A DNA stretch of 64,000 nt from positions 1-64,000 of the forward strand of contig CAWKPE010000014.1 in NCBI GenBank assembly GCA_963851385.1, read 5' to 3'. A program made the position numbers and the translations under genes. This document shows positions 18,318 through 27,762 of this stretch, piece after piece. Under the pieces are notes generated by a model, which saw nothing but the letters and a program-made list of their open reading frames with translations, was not told the DNA's origin and did not search any database. This stretch comes from CAWEFA01 sp963851385 (GTDB lineage: Bacteria; Bacteroidota; Bacteroidia; Bacteroidales; DTGW01). Within the stretch, counting starts at the first letter, position 1, and the number at the start of each line of letters is the position of its first letter.

Positions 18318-19171
18318 GCTTTTATTATCCAATTAATCCATTCTGATATTCCTTTTCCACTTTTTACAGATACTTCCAGGATTGTTGCCTGCGGATTAAT
18401 TCGCATTATGTTTTGCTTTGCCAGTTCCAGGTTAAAATCCAAATATGGAAGCAGATCAATTTTGTTTATGATACATATATCAGAAGTATAAAACATATTC
18501 GGATATTTAAGTGGCTTATCTTCACCTTCTGTTACACTAAAAATAACCACTCTGTGCTTCTCTCCCAAATCAAATAATGCTGGACAAACCAGGTTGCCTA
18601 CATTTTCAATAAATAGAACAGAATCATCAGCAGGTTTTAATTGTTGAAGAGCATCGTTTATCATATTGGCATCAAGATGACATGCATTACCGGTATTGAT
18701 TTGCAGGACATTTGCACCAGTTACGGCAATTCTTCTGGCATCATTATCGGTCTGCTGATCTCCTTCAATTACAGCACATTTTTTTTTATTTTTCAAACCA
18801 ACAATAGTTTTCTCCAATAGGCTGGTTTTTCCTGAACCAGGAGAGCTGACCAGATTCAGTGCCAGAATTGACTTAGCTTCGAGATATCCCCGGTTTCGCT
18901 CTGCAATAAGATTATTGGATTCGAGTATGCTTTTTTCAATTGTTACTGTTTGTTTGTCATTGTTATGAGGATGCTCATGAAAATGTTCATCATGATTATG
19001 CTCGTGATTGTGATGAAAATGCGTATGATCATGGTCGTATTCCAGGTGATTGTGAACATGATTACTTCCATGACTATGAGCTAAAATAATTTCAGGTTCA
19101 ACTGCTTTTTCACCAGGTTTATATATTTTATAACTTTCTTCTTTTCCGCCGCAGCCACATGATTCGCACAT
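18314..19171 (-). CDS. hypB: Hydrogenase/urease nickel incorporation GTPase HypB
   Basis: 285 residues. The N-terminus MCESCGCGG carries the high-affinity metal-binding Cys motif. A His-rich stretch with more than 20 His between about residues 30 and 70 follows, probably a nickel store. The G domain has P-loop SSPGSGKTSLLE, EGDQQTDNDARR, ENVGNLVCPA and NKIDLLPY. HypB passes nickel to the [NiFe]-hydrogenase large subunit with HypA. No hypA is found in the window. It is the last gene of the hyp run, 122 bp after hypE. Confidence 0.95.
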   Translation of the reverse strand: MCESCGCGGKEESYKIYKPGEKAVEPEIILAHSHGSNHVHNHLEYDHDHTHFHHNHEHNHDEHFHEHPHNNDKQTVTIEKSILESNNLIAERNRGYLEAKSILALNLVSSPGSGKTSLLEKTIVGLKNKKKCAVIEGDQQTDNDARRIAVTGANVLQINTGNACHLDANMINDALQQLKPADDSVLFIENVGNLVCPALFDLGEKHRVVIFSVTEGEDKPLKYPNMFYTSDICIINKIDLLPYLDFNLELAKQNIMRINPQATILEVSVKSGKGISEWINWIIKA

Positions 19172-19293
19172 ATTATTATTTATTAAATATAACAGTTTTA
19201 CGAGATATATAGTTCAATAAAATTAAAAATTTTTAATGATATTGTAGAATATTGGTTTTTTGTTGCTATTCATTATATAGGATATTGATTCGA

Positions 19294-20313
19294 TTAACAA
19301 ATTCTTGGCAATTGTGCTCCTGCCGGCATATCTAATAATCGTTTCCCACCGGTAATGGTATTTAAAATCACTTTATTATTGTTTGAATCTGAAATTTCAC
19401 CAATAGTAGCGGCGTTTTTTCCTAGTATGTCCGATTTAAGGAATTTAAGAACAGAATCAGCTTTTTCATCTGGAACAACCATCATAATCTTTCCTTCATT
19501 TGCAAGAAATAAGGGATCAAAACCAAATAATTCACAAATACCCTGCACACTTTCTTTAACAGGAATTGCAGCTTCATTAAGAATAATTCCAAGATTAATT
19601 TTCGAAGCCAGTTCACAAGCCACTGTTCCAAGACCTCCGCGAGTAGCATCGCGCATAAAACTTACTTCGGGACAAACTTTTAGTATTTTTTGAATTAAAT
19701 GATTTAATGAAGAGCAATCCGATTGAATATTAGATTCAAATTTAAGTGATTCACGGGAACTCAATATTGCAATTGAATGGTCGCCAAGGGTACCATTAAT
19801 TATAATTTTATTTCCAGGTTTTACTTTCAGACCTTCGCCGATACCTTTAAACTCTTTTTTTAAAAACCCGATACCCGAAGTAGTAACAAATATTTTATCA
19901 CATTTACCTTTTGGAACCACTTTTGTATCACCGGTAATTATTTCAACATCTGCAATTCTTGCCTCCTTAGCCATTGATTTTACAATTTCTTCAAGCTCTT
20001 TAAATGAAAGACCCTCTTCAATTATAAAAGATGCGCTGAGGTATTTGGGAATTGCCCCGGAAACGGCTAAATCATTTACTGTTCCGCAAACAGCCAATTT
20101 ACCAATATTTCCCCCGGGGAAAAAGATAGGTTCTACAACGTATCCATCGGTTGTAAATGAAATATGTTCACTAAAAGATTCGAAAATAGCAGAATCTGTA
20201 AGATTATTTAATTTATCATTTTTGAAATATTTCAGAAATAGATCTGAAATAAGGCTATGAGTAATCCTTCCGCCGCTGCCATGATTGAGAGTTATGATGT
20301 CGTCCATTGTCAC
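19294..20313 (-). CDS. hypE: Hydrogenase expression/formation protein HypE
   Basis: 339 residues, AIR-synthase fold. Features are LNHGSGGRITHSLI at the start, FTTDGYVVEPIFFPGGNIGKLAVCGTVNDL, MRDATRGGLGTVACELA, and the C-terminal PRIC whose last Cys accepts the carbamoyl group from HypF and is dehydrated to thiocyanate. This supplies the CN ligands of the NiFe site. The C-terminal Cys is intact, so the protein should be functional. Confidence 0.95.
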   Translation of the reverse strand: MTMDDIITLNHGSGGRITHSLISDLFLKYFKNDKLNNLTDSAIFESFSEHISFTTDGYVVEPIFFPGGNIGKLAVCGTVNDLAVSGAIPKYLSASFIIEEGLSFKELEEIVKSMAKEARIADVEIITGDTKVVPKGKCDKIFVTTSGIGFLKKEFKGIGEGLKVKPGNKIIINGTLGDHSIAILSSRESLKFESNIQSDCSSLNHLIQKILKVCPEVSFMRDATRGGLGTVACELASKINLGIILNEAAIPVKESVQGICELFGFDPLFLANEGKIMMVVPDEKADSVLKFLKSDILGKNAATIGEISDSNNNKVILNTITGGKRLLDMPAGAQLPRIC

Positions 20314-20421
20314 AATTGCTGATTGGGTTCAAAGTTATTAATTTATTGGAAACCGGAAAAAGGTAAAAGGTCCAAGGAGAAAAGGTAAAATTGAATTTTG
20401 AATAATAAGATATGAGAAATA

Positions 20422-20449
20422 AAATCAGAAATCAGAAATCAGAAATCAA
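20422..20449. repeat. Heptanucleotide tandem array (AAATCAG)x4
   Basis: Four consecutive units AAATCAG, the last ending AAATCAA, lie at 20422-20449. The array touches the TGA stop of hypD, which occupies 20446-20448 on the minus strand, so the stop is read from the first repeat unit. Compare the seven-unit heptamer array on the stop of the phosphofructokinase gene at 44542. Confidence 0.8.
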
Positions 20450-21528
20450 TTAGTCCCATACCTGAAGAACACATTGCATGCTCCTTCTGTTGAGACCATA
20501 CATGCTCCCGTTGGATTTTCAGGAGTACAAACTTTTCCGAATAACTTACAATCCGAAGGCTGATTTAATCCTTTAAGAACAAACCCGCAAATACAACCTT
20601 TGGGTTCTTTGGTTTTTCCAATGTTAATATTAAAAACTTTTTCAGAATCAAATTTCTCAAATTCAATTCTAATTTTAAGTGCACTTGAAGGAATATTTCC
20701 TAAACCTCGCCATGATGCATTGGTGCATTCTAATACCTTTTCTATTAATGCTTTTGCCTTTTGATTTCCTTCGGGTTTTACTACTCTCGTATACTGGATT
20801 TCTACCTTGGGAGTATTTTCTTCCAATTGATTTACAAGCATATAAATTGATTGTAAAATATCTATGGGTTCAAAACCTGAAACAACCACTCCTTTGTGAA
20901 ATTTATCTACTATGAACTTGTACATTTCAATACCTGTAATTACTGATACGTGACCGGGAGCTAGAAATCCATCTATTTTTATTCCCTCTTCAATAATAGC
21001 CTGCATTGGTGGTGGCATAATCTTATGAGCACATAAAACTGAGAAATTTTTTAGATTCATTTCATGAGCTTTTATTATTCCTGCAGCGGTAGGAGGTGTG
21101 GTTGTTTCAAAGCCTATGGCAAGGAAAACGACATGTTTATCAGGATTAAAAATTGCCAGGTCAATAGATTCAAGGATGGAATATACGATTCGGACATCCG
21201 AACCTCTTGCTTTTTCTTTTTCAAGAGTTGAATAGGAGCCAGGTACCTTAATTAAATCACCAAACGTAGTAACTATAATATCCTTCATTTTGGCTAATTC
21301 TATGGCTTTATCAATATAATCAATTGCTGTAACACATACTGGGCAACCAGGACCAGATATAAGTCTTATAGTTTTTGGAAGTAATTCTTTGATACCAAAG
21401 CGGTGAATAGCCATGGTGTGGCTACCACAAACTTCCATAATAGAAATTTTTTTCTTTGATCTTGTATGGATTAAAGATAACAGTTCCTTGATCTGGTTTG
21501 CGTCTCTGAATTCGGTGACGTATTTCAT
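20446..21528 (-). CDS. hypD: Hydrogenase formation protein HypD
   Basis: 360 residues, typical for HypD. Conserved blocks are SIMEVCGSHTMAIHRFGI, SGPGCPVCVTAIDYID, FLAIGFETTTPPTA, APGHVSVITG and the C-terminal 4Fe-4S Cys motifs (GCICGFVLKG, CKLFGKVCTPENPTGACMVSTEGAC). HypD forms the scaffold with HypC on which Fe(CN)2CO is assembled. The gene sits between hypC and hypE in one orientation. Confidence 0.95.
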   Translation of the reverse strand: MKYVTEFRDANQIKELLSLIHTRSKKKISIMEVCGSHTMAIHRFGIKELLPKTIRLISGPGCPVCVTAIDYIDKAIELAKMKDIIVTTFGDLIKVPGSYSTLEKEKARGSDVRIVYSILESIDLAIFNPDKHVVFLAIGFETTTPPTAAGIIKAHEMNLKNFSVLCAHKIMPPPMQAIIEEGIKIDGFLAPGHVSVITGIEMYKFIVDKFHKGVVVSGFEPIDILQSIYMLVNQLEENTPKVEIQYTRVVKPEGNQKAKALIEKVLECTNASWRGLGNIPSSALKIRIEFEKFDSEKVFNINIGKTKEPKGCICGFVLKGLNQPSDCKLFGKVCTPENPTGACMVSTEGACNVFFRYGTN

Positions 21529-21559
21529 GAAATGACAAATTTATTAGTATCATAAATCA

Positions 21560-21612
21560 CCCTTCGACAGGCTCAGGGTGACAATAGGTAGGTCATACTG
21601 AGCATGTCGAAA
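21560..21612. repeat. Dispersed palindromic repeat, CTTCGAC type, between hypD and hypC
   Basis: CCTTCGACAGGCTCAGG pairs imperfectly with the ACTGAGCATGTCGAAA arm. The arms match those at 10083-10140. It occupies nearly the whole hypC-hypD spacer and could make an intra-operon hairpin in the hyp transcript. Confidence 0.65.
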
Positions 21613-21623
21613 TATGACATTTT

Positions 21624-21851
21624 TTACGAACTATTTGAAATCATTCCTAATTCTTTCAACAAATCTAAAGTTTTCTGAGCTTCGTCTTCATCAATCTTTT
21701 GCAATGCAAATCCCGCGTGAACGAGAACATAATCGCCAATCTTTACATCTTCAAGTAAGCTTGTTGAGATTCGAAGTGCATTGCCTGACAGGTTTACTTT
21801 TGCTTCCTGTCCTTCCATTGATTCAATTCTTGCCGGTATTCCTAAACACAT
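21624..21851 (-). CDS. hypC: Hydrogenase assembly chaperone HypC/HupF
   Basis: 75 residues beginning MCLGIPARIES, with the conserved N-terminal Cys used to hold the iron complex and to bind the hydrogenase large subunit. KIGDYVLVHAGFALQKID is the second family block. Its start overlaps the end of hypF by 29 bases, confirming an operon. Confidence 0.93.
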   Translation of the reverse strand: MCLGIPARIESMEGQEAKVNLSGNALRISTSLLEDVKIGDYVLVHAGFALQKIDEDEAQKTLDLLKELGMISNSS

Positions 21852-24145
21852 TATTTTCTCTTTTTTTAGCTGCTATAAATAATTGACCCAGGGCTACTCC
21901 TCCATCATTAGAAGGAACCTTTTCGTTTGTGTAAACTTTAAACAAGTTTTGTTCTAAAATGTTTTCTACTTTTTCAAGCAAGTAGCGATTCTGAAATGTT
22001 CCTCCTGATATTGCCACATTAATAATACTTTTACTTTCCCTGATTCTTAAACAAGTTAAAACTATTGTTTCTATAATTGTATTGTGAAATTTTGAAGAGA
22101 TTTCACTTTTAGGCACTTTATTAATTAAATCTTTTATAAGTTCCTTCCACATTTCATTCAAATAAATTATTCCATTCATTTAAACTAAAGGAATAATGAG
22201 AATTAATTGAATTGTCGATAGCTGCTTCCAGCCGCATAGGTGCTTCAGCATGAAAAGTCGACTTATTACAGATACCGGTAACAGCGGCAACTGCATCAAA
22301 TAAGCGACCAGCGCTGCATGAAAGAGGAGAATTAATTCCTTTTTCCATACCATCAAGTAACAATTTGGTTTTTGATTTATCAAGGTTTTGAACAAAGGGT
22401 ATTTTTATATTTAAAAAATCATCTGCAAAAACATTCTTAAGGTAAGATACAGCTGATCGCCAGGGTTCCAGAACTGCTTTGTCGCCTCCTGGAAGAGGCA
22501 TATAATCAAAATGTGCAAAACGTTCAAATTCCGTTTCTGAACATATCATGAATTCACTTCCCCAAATATTGCCATCAGTTCCGAAACCTGTACCATCGAA
22601 TGCAATTCCAATCACAGGTTCTTTGATATTATTTTCTGCAATTACAGATGCAATGTGAGCATGATGATGTTGGACATTTTCAAAGGAAATATTTAGTTCT
22701 TGTACAAAACGTGTTGATACATAATCAGGGTGCATGTCAGCAACAGCGTGTAATGGATCAAAACGAAAAAGTTCTTTAAAACGACCAAAAGATTCAATGT
22801 AAAAATTGAAGTTTTCAAAATTTTGTAAATCTCCGAAATATTGGCTTGGTATAACATGAGTATCTTTACCTATACAGAAAGTGCCCGTTAGTTCTGCTCC
22901 GGCTGCAAAAATACCTTCAGTATTTGTATGAAGATTGATTGATGAAGGTACATATCCCCTGGAACGCCTGATTATTCTTGGCTTTGAATTCACTTCAGTA
23001 ATTACTGAATCATCAGTGCGGTTGTAAATTTCCCGATTATAGATAAGCACACCGTCAGTCTTATCTCCAAAAGTTTTTATAGCTTGTCCGTTATCAATAA
23101 TAATAGGTTCATCAGATAAATTGCCGCTTGTCATTACCAACACATCGAGTCCAATATTATCAAAAAGCAGGTAATGAAAAGGCATATATGGCAACATAGC
23201 GCCTATTGTTCCTAAATTGAGAGTTACAGATGGAGCTAGGGGCTTAAGCTCTTTTAAAATAACTATAGGTCTCCGAAATGAAAGTAGCTCTGCTTCTTCA
23301 CCAGCTGAAACCTGTACATACTCTTTTAAAGTTTCCAGGTTTTTAAACATTACCGCGAATGGCTTAGTATCGCGTTGTTTAAGTTGACGTATGCGATTCA
23401 GCGCATCTTCGTTTTTTGCATCGCAAGCCAGGTGAAACCCTCCTGTACCTTTAAAAGCAAATATGCCTCCTTTACTAAGTTTATTCTTTAAATATGAGAC
23501 TATTTCATTTATATTCGTGAATGTTTTTGTTTTGGAATGCAATGAATAGACTGGCCCGCATTCATTGCAGGCAACAGGTTGAGCGTGAAAACGGCGATCG
23601 AGAGGATTGTTGTATTCAGCCTTGCAATTGTCGCACATTTCAAAATCTTGCATAGTGGTTTTTTCACGATCGTAGGGCAAACCCTTTATTATGGAAAACC
23701 TGGGACCACAATTGCAGCAATTTACTAATGGGTAATTTAAGCGGCGTGGATGGTAATGCATGTCATCCAGACATTCATGGCATACTGAAATATCAGGACT
23801 TACGATGGTAACATCGTCAGATATGACTTCACTATTGCCGATGTTAAAACCTTCGAGCTCCTCGATTTGAGATTTTTCCCGGATTATTTCATCAATGATA
23901 GAAGCAGGTGGTTTGTGTTCTCTAAGCTGTTTAATGAAACTTTCGACATCGCTTTTTAATCCTTGGATGTGGGCAATTACAGCAAAATTTGTATTCTTGG
24001 TCCAGCCTTTTATTTTCAATTGGTTTGCAAGCCTGTAAATAAAAGGTCTGAATCCAACTCCCTGCACCAATCCTTTAATGGTAAGAAGATAGGCTATTTC
24101 TTCAGTGTTATCAGTCACAAGCATCAAATCAAAATCAATCGGCAA
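21823..24145 (-). pseudogene. hypF: Carbamoyltransferase HypF, split by a frameshift near 22153-22160
   Basis: Two consecutive frames together give a complete HypF of about 770 residues. The first (24145-22154) has the acylphosphatase domain (GLVQGVGFRPFIYRL), zinc-finger Cys pairs (CHECLDD, CNCGPRF, CDNCKAEYN, CNECG), the YrdC-like domain and most of the Kae1-like domain (HHHAHIASVIAEN). The second (22179-21823) carries the end (ISGGTFQNRYLLE, DGGVALGQLFIAA). TGAA is duplicated at 22153-22160 exactly where the frame is lost; removing one copy gives LFEMWKEL in frame. This may be a real mutation or a sequence error. HypF makes the CN ligands, so a true loss would block hydrogenase maturation. 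Confidence 0.85.
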
Positions 24146-24492
24146 AGTTATTACTTTTAAATTAATCGGATTTTGAATGAATAGATTTGATTTATTTTAT
24201 GTGATTAAGTATGTTGAAATATGCGTCAAATCAAGGATAGATAATGATTTTAACACTTTTTTAGAACATTCATTAAATTTCAATACTAACTATTTTAAAC
24301 TATTGTTGTTTAATAAATGTAATTTTTTTCTAATAAATACGTTTTAATTTTTTTTGGTTAAATAATGGCTTGTAAATTAGTACTATTGTTTATTACATCA
24401 ATTATATTTCTAAATTAAGTTTGGTAGTATTGTTTATAATTTGATTTAATAATCAGAGAAAAATTTTTTATTTAAAATTAAAAACAGATACT
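24146..24492. other. Divergent AT-rich intergenic region between hypF and a TonB receptor gene
   Basis: 347 bases. A TATAATTTG at about 24436-24443 resembles the -7 consensus with one extra base, 50 bases before the GTG start of the receptor gene. No hairpin, riboswitch or reading frame was recognised. Confidence 0.4.
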
Positions 24493-26826
24493 GTGCGCAA
24501 AATATTGATTTTATCAGTTCTTATACTTTCAGTGTATCGTTCTTTTGCAGAGAATAAGTATACCATCAGTGGTTATGTCAGAGATGCTAAAAAAGGTGAA
24601 GTATTAATTGGCGCAACAGTGTACATAAAGGAAATTCCTTCCATTGCCACTTCAACAAATACTTATGGATTTTACTCTATTACATTAAAACAAGGAAACT
24701 ATTCCGTTGTCGGCCAATTTATAGGTTATGAAACGAACACTGTGGCTTTAACTTTGAATGAAAGCAAAAAAATAGATTTTAATTTAGATGAAAAGGTAAC
24801 AGAATTGAATGAAGTAATTGTTACTGCCGAAAAACGCAATGATAATGTTACAAGTAACAAAATGGGAGTAAACGAGGTGAATATCCAGGAAATTAAAAGT
24901 TTGCCTGCATTTATGGGCGAAAAGGATGTTTTGAAAACGATACAGCTTTTACCAGGTATTAAACCGGTTGGTGAAGGTAGCGGTGGATTTTATGTTCGTG
25001 GAGGAGGTTCAGATGAGAATTTAATTCTTTTAGATGAAGCCAATGTTTATAATGCTTCTCATTTGCTGGGCTTTTTTTCGGTTTTTAATTCAGACGCTAT
25101 TAAAGATGTTACGGTTTTTAAAGGAACTATGCCTGCAGAATATGGAGGACGTCTTTCTTCTGTACTTGATATTACAATGAAAGATGGAAGCACTAAAGAA
25201 TATGAAGCAAATGGCGGTATAGGTCTTATTTCTTCCAGGCTGACAATTGACGGACCTATTGTAAAAGATAAAGGTTCATTTATTATTTCAGGGCGACGCA
25301 CTTATGCTGACGTTGTAGCTAAAGGCTTATATGATGTTCGTGTTTTAAATGATACGACGCTTAAGTCTGCTGTGCTATATTTTTACGATTTAAATGCCAA
25401 AGCCAATTATCAATTTTCGGACAAAGACCGGGTTTATCTTTCCGGATATTTTGGAAGAGATGCCTATGGAATAATACAGAGCGGTATCAATTGGGGAAAT
25501 GCAACTGCAACTTTTAGATGGAACCATCTTTTTAACGATAAACTATTTTCTAATACTTCACTAATTTATAGCGATTATGACTATACTATAAATAATGGAT
25601 CATCCAATAGCCCGATAAATATAGTTTCTAAAATCCAGGATTTTAATTTTAAGGAGGACTTGCAGTACTTTCCTGGTAATAAAGATCAAATTAAGTTTGG
25701 TGTAAATTCTATTTATCATTTAATGACTCCGGGAACGATAACTACGATCGACACTAATGTAAACAGGCCTACATTACCTAGTAAGTATGCTATTGAAAAT
25801 TCAATTTATTTATCAGATGAGCATAAATTCAGTGATAAACTGAGTATGAATGTAGGTTTAAGAATTTCAGTATATAATTTACTTGGCCCTGGTAAATTTT
25901 ATACTTATGATGATGAAGGTAATACTGTTGATTCAGCAACTTATAAATCGGGTCAAATTGTCAAAACATATATTAATCCGGAACCCCGTATAGCAATTAA
26001 TTATACTTTAAATGATAAAACATCATTCAAAGCTTTTTATGGGAGAAATGCTCAAAATCTTCACTTGTTGTCAAATTCAACAATAGGAAGTCCTACTGAT
26101 TTATGGATTCCCAGCAGCAACAATGTCAGAGCTGAAATATCTGACCAGGTTTCACTCGGATATTTTAAAAATTTTAATGACAACAATTATGAATTTTCTA
26201 CTGAAGTATATTATAAAAGCCTTCAAAATCAAATTGATTATGCACCCGGTGCACAATTAAATTTTAATGCTAGTGTTGAATCTCAATTATATTATGGAAA
26301 GGGAAGAGCTTATGGTATTGAATTTTTCTTAAAGAAAAGGTATGGAAAGTTTAATGGATGGTTAGGTTATACTTTGTCCAGATCGGAACGTCAATTCAGC
26401 CAGATAAACAAAGACTCCTGGTATCCTGCAACTCAGGATAGAACCCATGATATTTCAATAGTCGGGATTTACGATCTTTCAAAGAAATGGACGTTATCAG
26501 CAACATGGGTTTATTACACGGGAAATGCTGTTACATTTCCTTATGGAAAATACTTTGTTAATGGTAAAGTCGTTTTTTTATACAGCGAAAAAAATGGTTA
26601 CCGTATGCCGCCTTATCATCGTTTGGATTTGGGTGCAACGAGAACCGGGAAGAAAAGAGGAAGGTATGAATCGAGCTGGACGTTTTCTATTTATAACGCG
26701 TATGACCGGGATAATGCTTATAGCATTAATTTCAGAATAGATCCGAATGATAAAACAAAAACACAAGCAGTTCAGACAACATTGTTTAAGATTGTGCCTT
26801 CGGTTACCTATAATTTTAAATTTTGA
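24493..26826 (+). CDS. TonB-dependent receptor with carboxypeptidase-regulatory-like domain
   Basis: 777 residues from a GTG start. Signal peptide MRKILILSVLILSVYRSFA-E, then a CarboxypepD_reg-like Ig domain (YTISGYVRDAKKGEVLIGATVYIKE), then the plug (LKTIQLLPGIKPVGEGSGGFYVRGGG, NLILLDEANVYNASHL, AEYGGRLSSVLDITMKDGS) and a barrel ending VPSVTYNFKF. It is followed 27 bp later by a DUF4249 lipoprotein; this pair is recurrent in Bacteroidota. The paired lipoprotein is thought to assist the transporter, but the substrate class is not established. No anti-sigma regulator is adjacent. Confidence 0.9.
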   Translation: MRKILILSVLILSVYRSFAENKYTISGYVRDAKKGEVLIGATVYIKEIPSIATSTNTYGFYSITLKQGNYSVVGQFIGYETNTVALTLNESKKIDFNLDEKVTELNEVIVTAEKRNDNVTSNKMGVNEVNIQEIKSLPAFMGEKDVLKTIQLLPGIKPVGEGSGGFYVRGGGSDENLILLDEANVYNASHLLGFFSVFNSDAIKDVTVFKGTMPAEYGGRLSSVLDITMKDGSTKEYEANGGIGLISSRLTIDGPIVKDKGSFIISGRRTYADVVAKGLYDVRVLNDTTLKSAVLYFYDLNAKANYQFSDKDRVYLSGYFGRDAYGIIQSGINWGNATATFRWNHLFNDKLFSNTSLIYSDYDYTINNGSSNSPINIVSKIQDFNFKEDLQYFPGNKDQIKFGVNSIYHLMTPGTITTIDTNVNRPTLPSKYAIENSIYLSDEHKFSDKLSMNVGLRISVYNLLGPGKFYTYDDEGNTVDSATYKSGQIVKTYINPEPRIAINYTLNDKTSFKAFYGRNAQNLHLLSNSTIGSPTDLWIPSSNNVRAEISDQVSLGYFKNFNDNNYEFSTEVYYKSLQNQIDYAPGAQLNFNASVESQLYYGKGRAYGIEFFLKKRYGKFNGWLGYTLSRSERQFSQINKDSWYPATQDRTHDISIVGIYDLSKKWTLSATWVYYTGNAVTFPYGKYFVNGKVVFLYSEKNGYRMPPYHRLDLGATRTGKKRGRYESSWTFSIYNAYDRDNAYSINFRIDPNDKTKTQAVQTTLFKIVPSVTYNFKF

Positions 26827-26853
26827 TAAATACATAATATAGTATCCTGAACA

Positions 26854-27714
26854 ATGGAAAAAATTGAAAAAATGAAAAACAGAATGATTTTTAGACACTT
26901 TAGAGTATTATATTGGCTTTATGCGATAATTCCAATAGTTTCAGTTATTCTGTTATCTTGCCAAAAAGTTATTCCTATAGATTTAAATTCGGTTTCGCCT
27001 ATAGTAGTTTTTGAAGGTAATGTTACAAATTTGCCCGGACCTTATTATGTACGAATTTCAAAAACTGTGAATTTCGATGAATCAAATGTTTTTCCAAAAG
27101 TATCCGGAGCAAAAGTTGTAATAAGTGATACACTTGGCAATGTTGATACACTTAAAGAGACATCAACTGGTTCTGGCGTTTATTCAACTTCCAGGTTACA
27201 AGGAGTGCCCGGAAGGACTTATACTTTTACTGCAGTAGTTGAAGGGGTAGAGTACAAGGCAGTTTCATCAATGCCTATTCCGGTGAATATTGATTCATTA
27301 AAAATCGTAAATGAAAATAATTTTGGAAGAAATGTCAGAAAAGCAATTGAAGTGACTTTCAGGGATCCGGCAGGCATCCCAAACTATTATCGTTTTGAAG
27401 AAATTGTTAATGATTACCAAAGTTATAACTACTCGTTATTGAGTGACCGGTATCTGGATGGGAAAACAGTAATTCGTGATGTAAATGTAAATGACAGCAC
27501 TGATCTTCAATCAGGTGACTTCATATTATTTGAAATGCAATGCATAGATAAAGCTACTTACGATTATTTTCGCACGTTGCGTTTTGCAACAGGTAGTGAA
27601 GGACTGGGAATTTTATCTCCGTCACCGGCAAATCCTATTTCTAATTTTAGCAATGGTGCGATGGGTTATTTCAGTGCTTATTCAATTACAAGTAAGTCAA
27701 TCATTGTGCCATGA
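26854..27714 (+). CDS. DUF4249 lipoprotein
   Basis: 286 residues. An N-terminal hydrophobic stretch ends in the lipobox VILLSC near residue 36, so the mature protein is a lipoprotein. The body matches DUF4249: PIVVFEGNVTNLPGPYYVRISKT, SGAKVVISDTLGN, GRTYTFTAVVEGVEYKAVSSMP. It follows its TonB receptor closely. The first Met may be bypassed in favour of MKNRMIF at 26872, which would give a more usual signal peptide length. Confidence 0.85.
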   Translation: MEKIEKMKNRMIFRHFRVLYWLYAIIPIVSVILLSCQKVIPIDLNSVSPIVVFEGNVTNLPGPYYVRISKTVNFDESNVFPKVSGAKVVISDTLGNVDTLKETSTGSGVYSTSRLQGVPGRTYTFTAVVEGVEYKAVSSMPIPVNIDSLKIVNENNFGRNVRKAIEVTFRDPAGIPNYYRFEEIVNDYQSYNYSLLSDRYLDGKTVIRDVNVNDSTDLQSGDFILFEMQCIDKATYDYFRTLRFATGSEGLGILSPSPANPISNFSNGAMGYFSAYSITSKSIIVP

Positions 27715-27724
27715 AGATTTTGAA

Positions 27725-27747
27725 CCCCTTTCCCCAGGGAGAGGGGG
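27725..27747. repeat. REP-like GC-rich hairpin between convergent genes
   Basis: CCCCTTTCCC and GGGAGAGGGG form a near-perfect ten-pair stem with a two-base loop, far more GC-rich than its surroundings. It lies between the converging DUF4249 and GH2 genes. No T-run follows, so it may be an mRNA-end stabiliser rather than an intrinsic terminator. Confidence 0.6.
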
Positions 27748-27762
27748 ATTAATAAAATAGTT

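Noticed and set aside
20422..20449. Possible CRISPR array
   Set aside because: The unit is only 7 bases with no spacers; it is a simple tandem repeat. The same applies to 44542-44590 and 40477-40504.
22150..22179. Programmed ribosomal frameshift in hypF
   Set aside because: There is no slippery heptamer or downstream pseudoknot; a TGAA duplication explains the break more simply.
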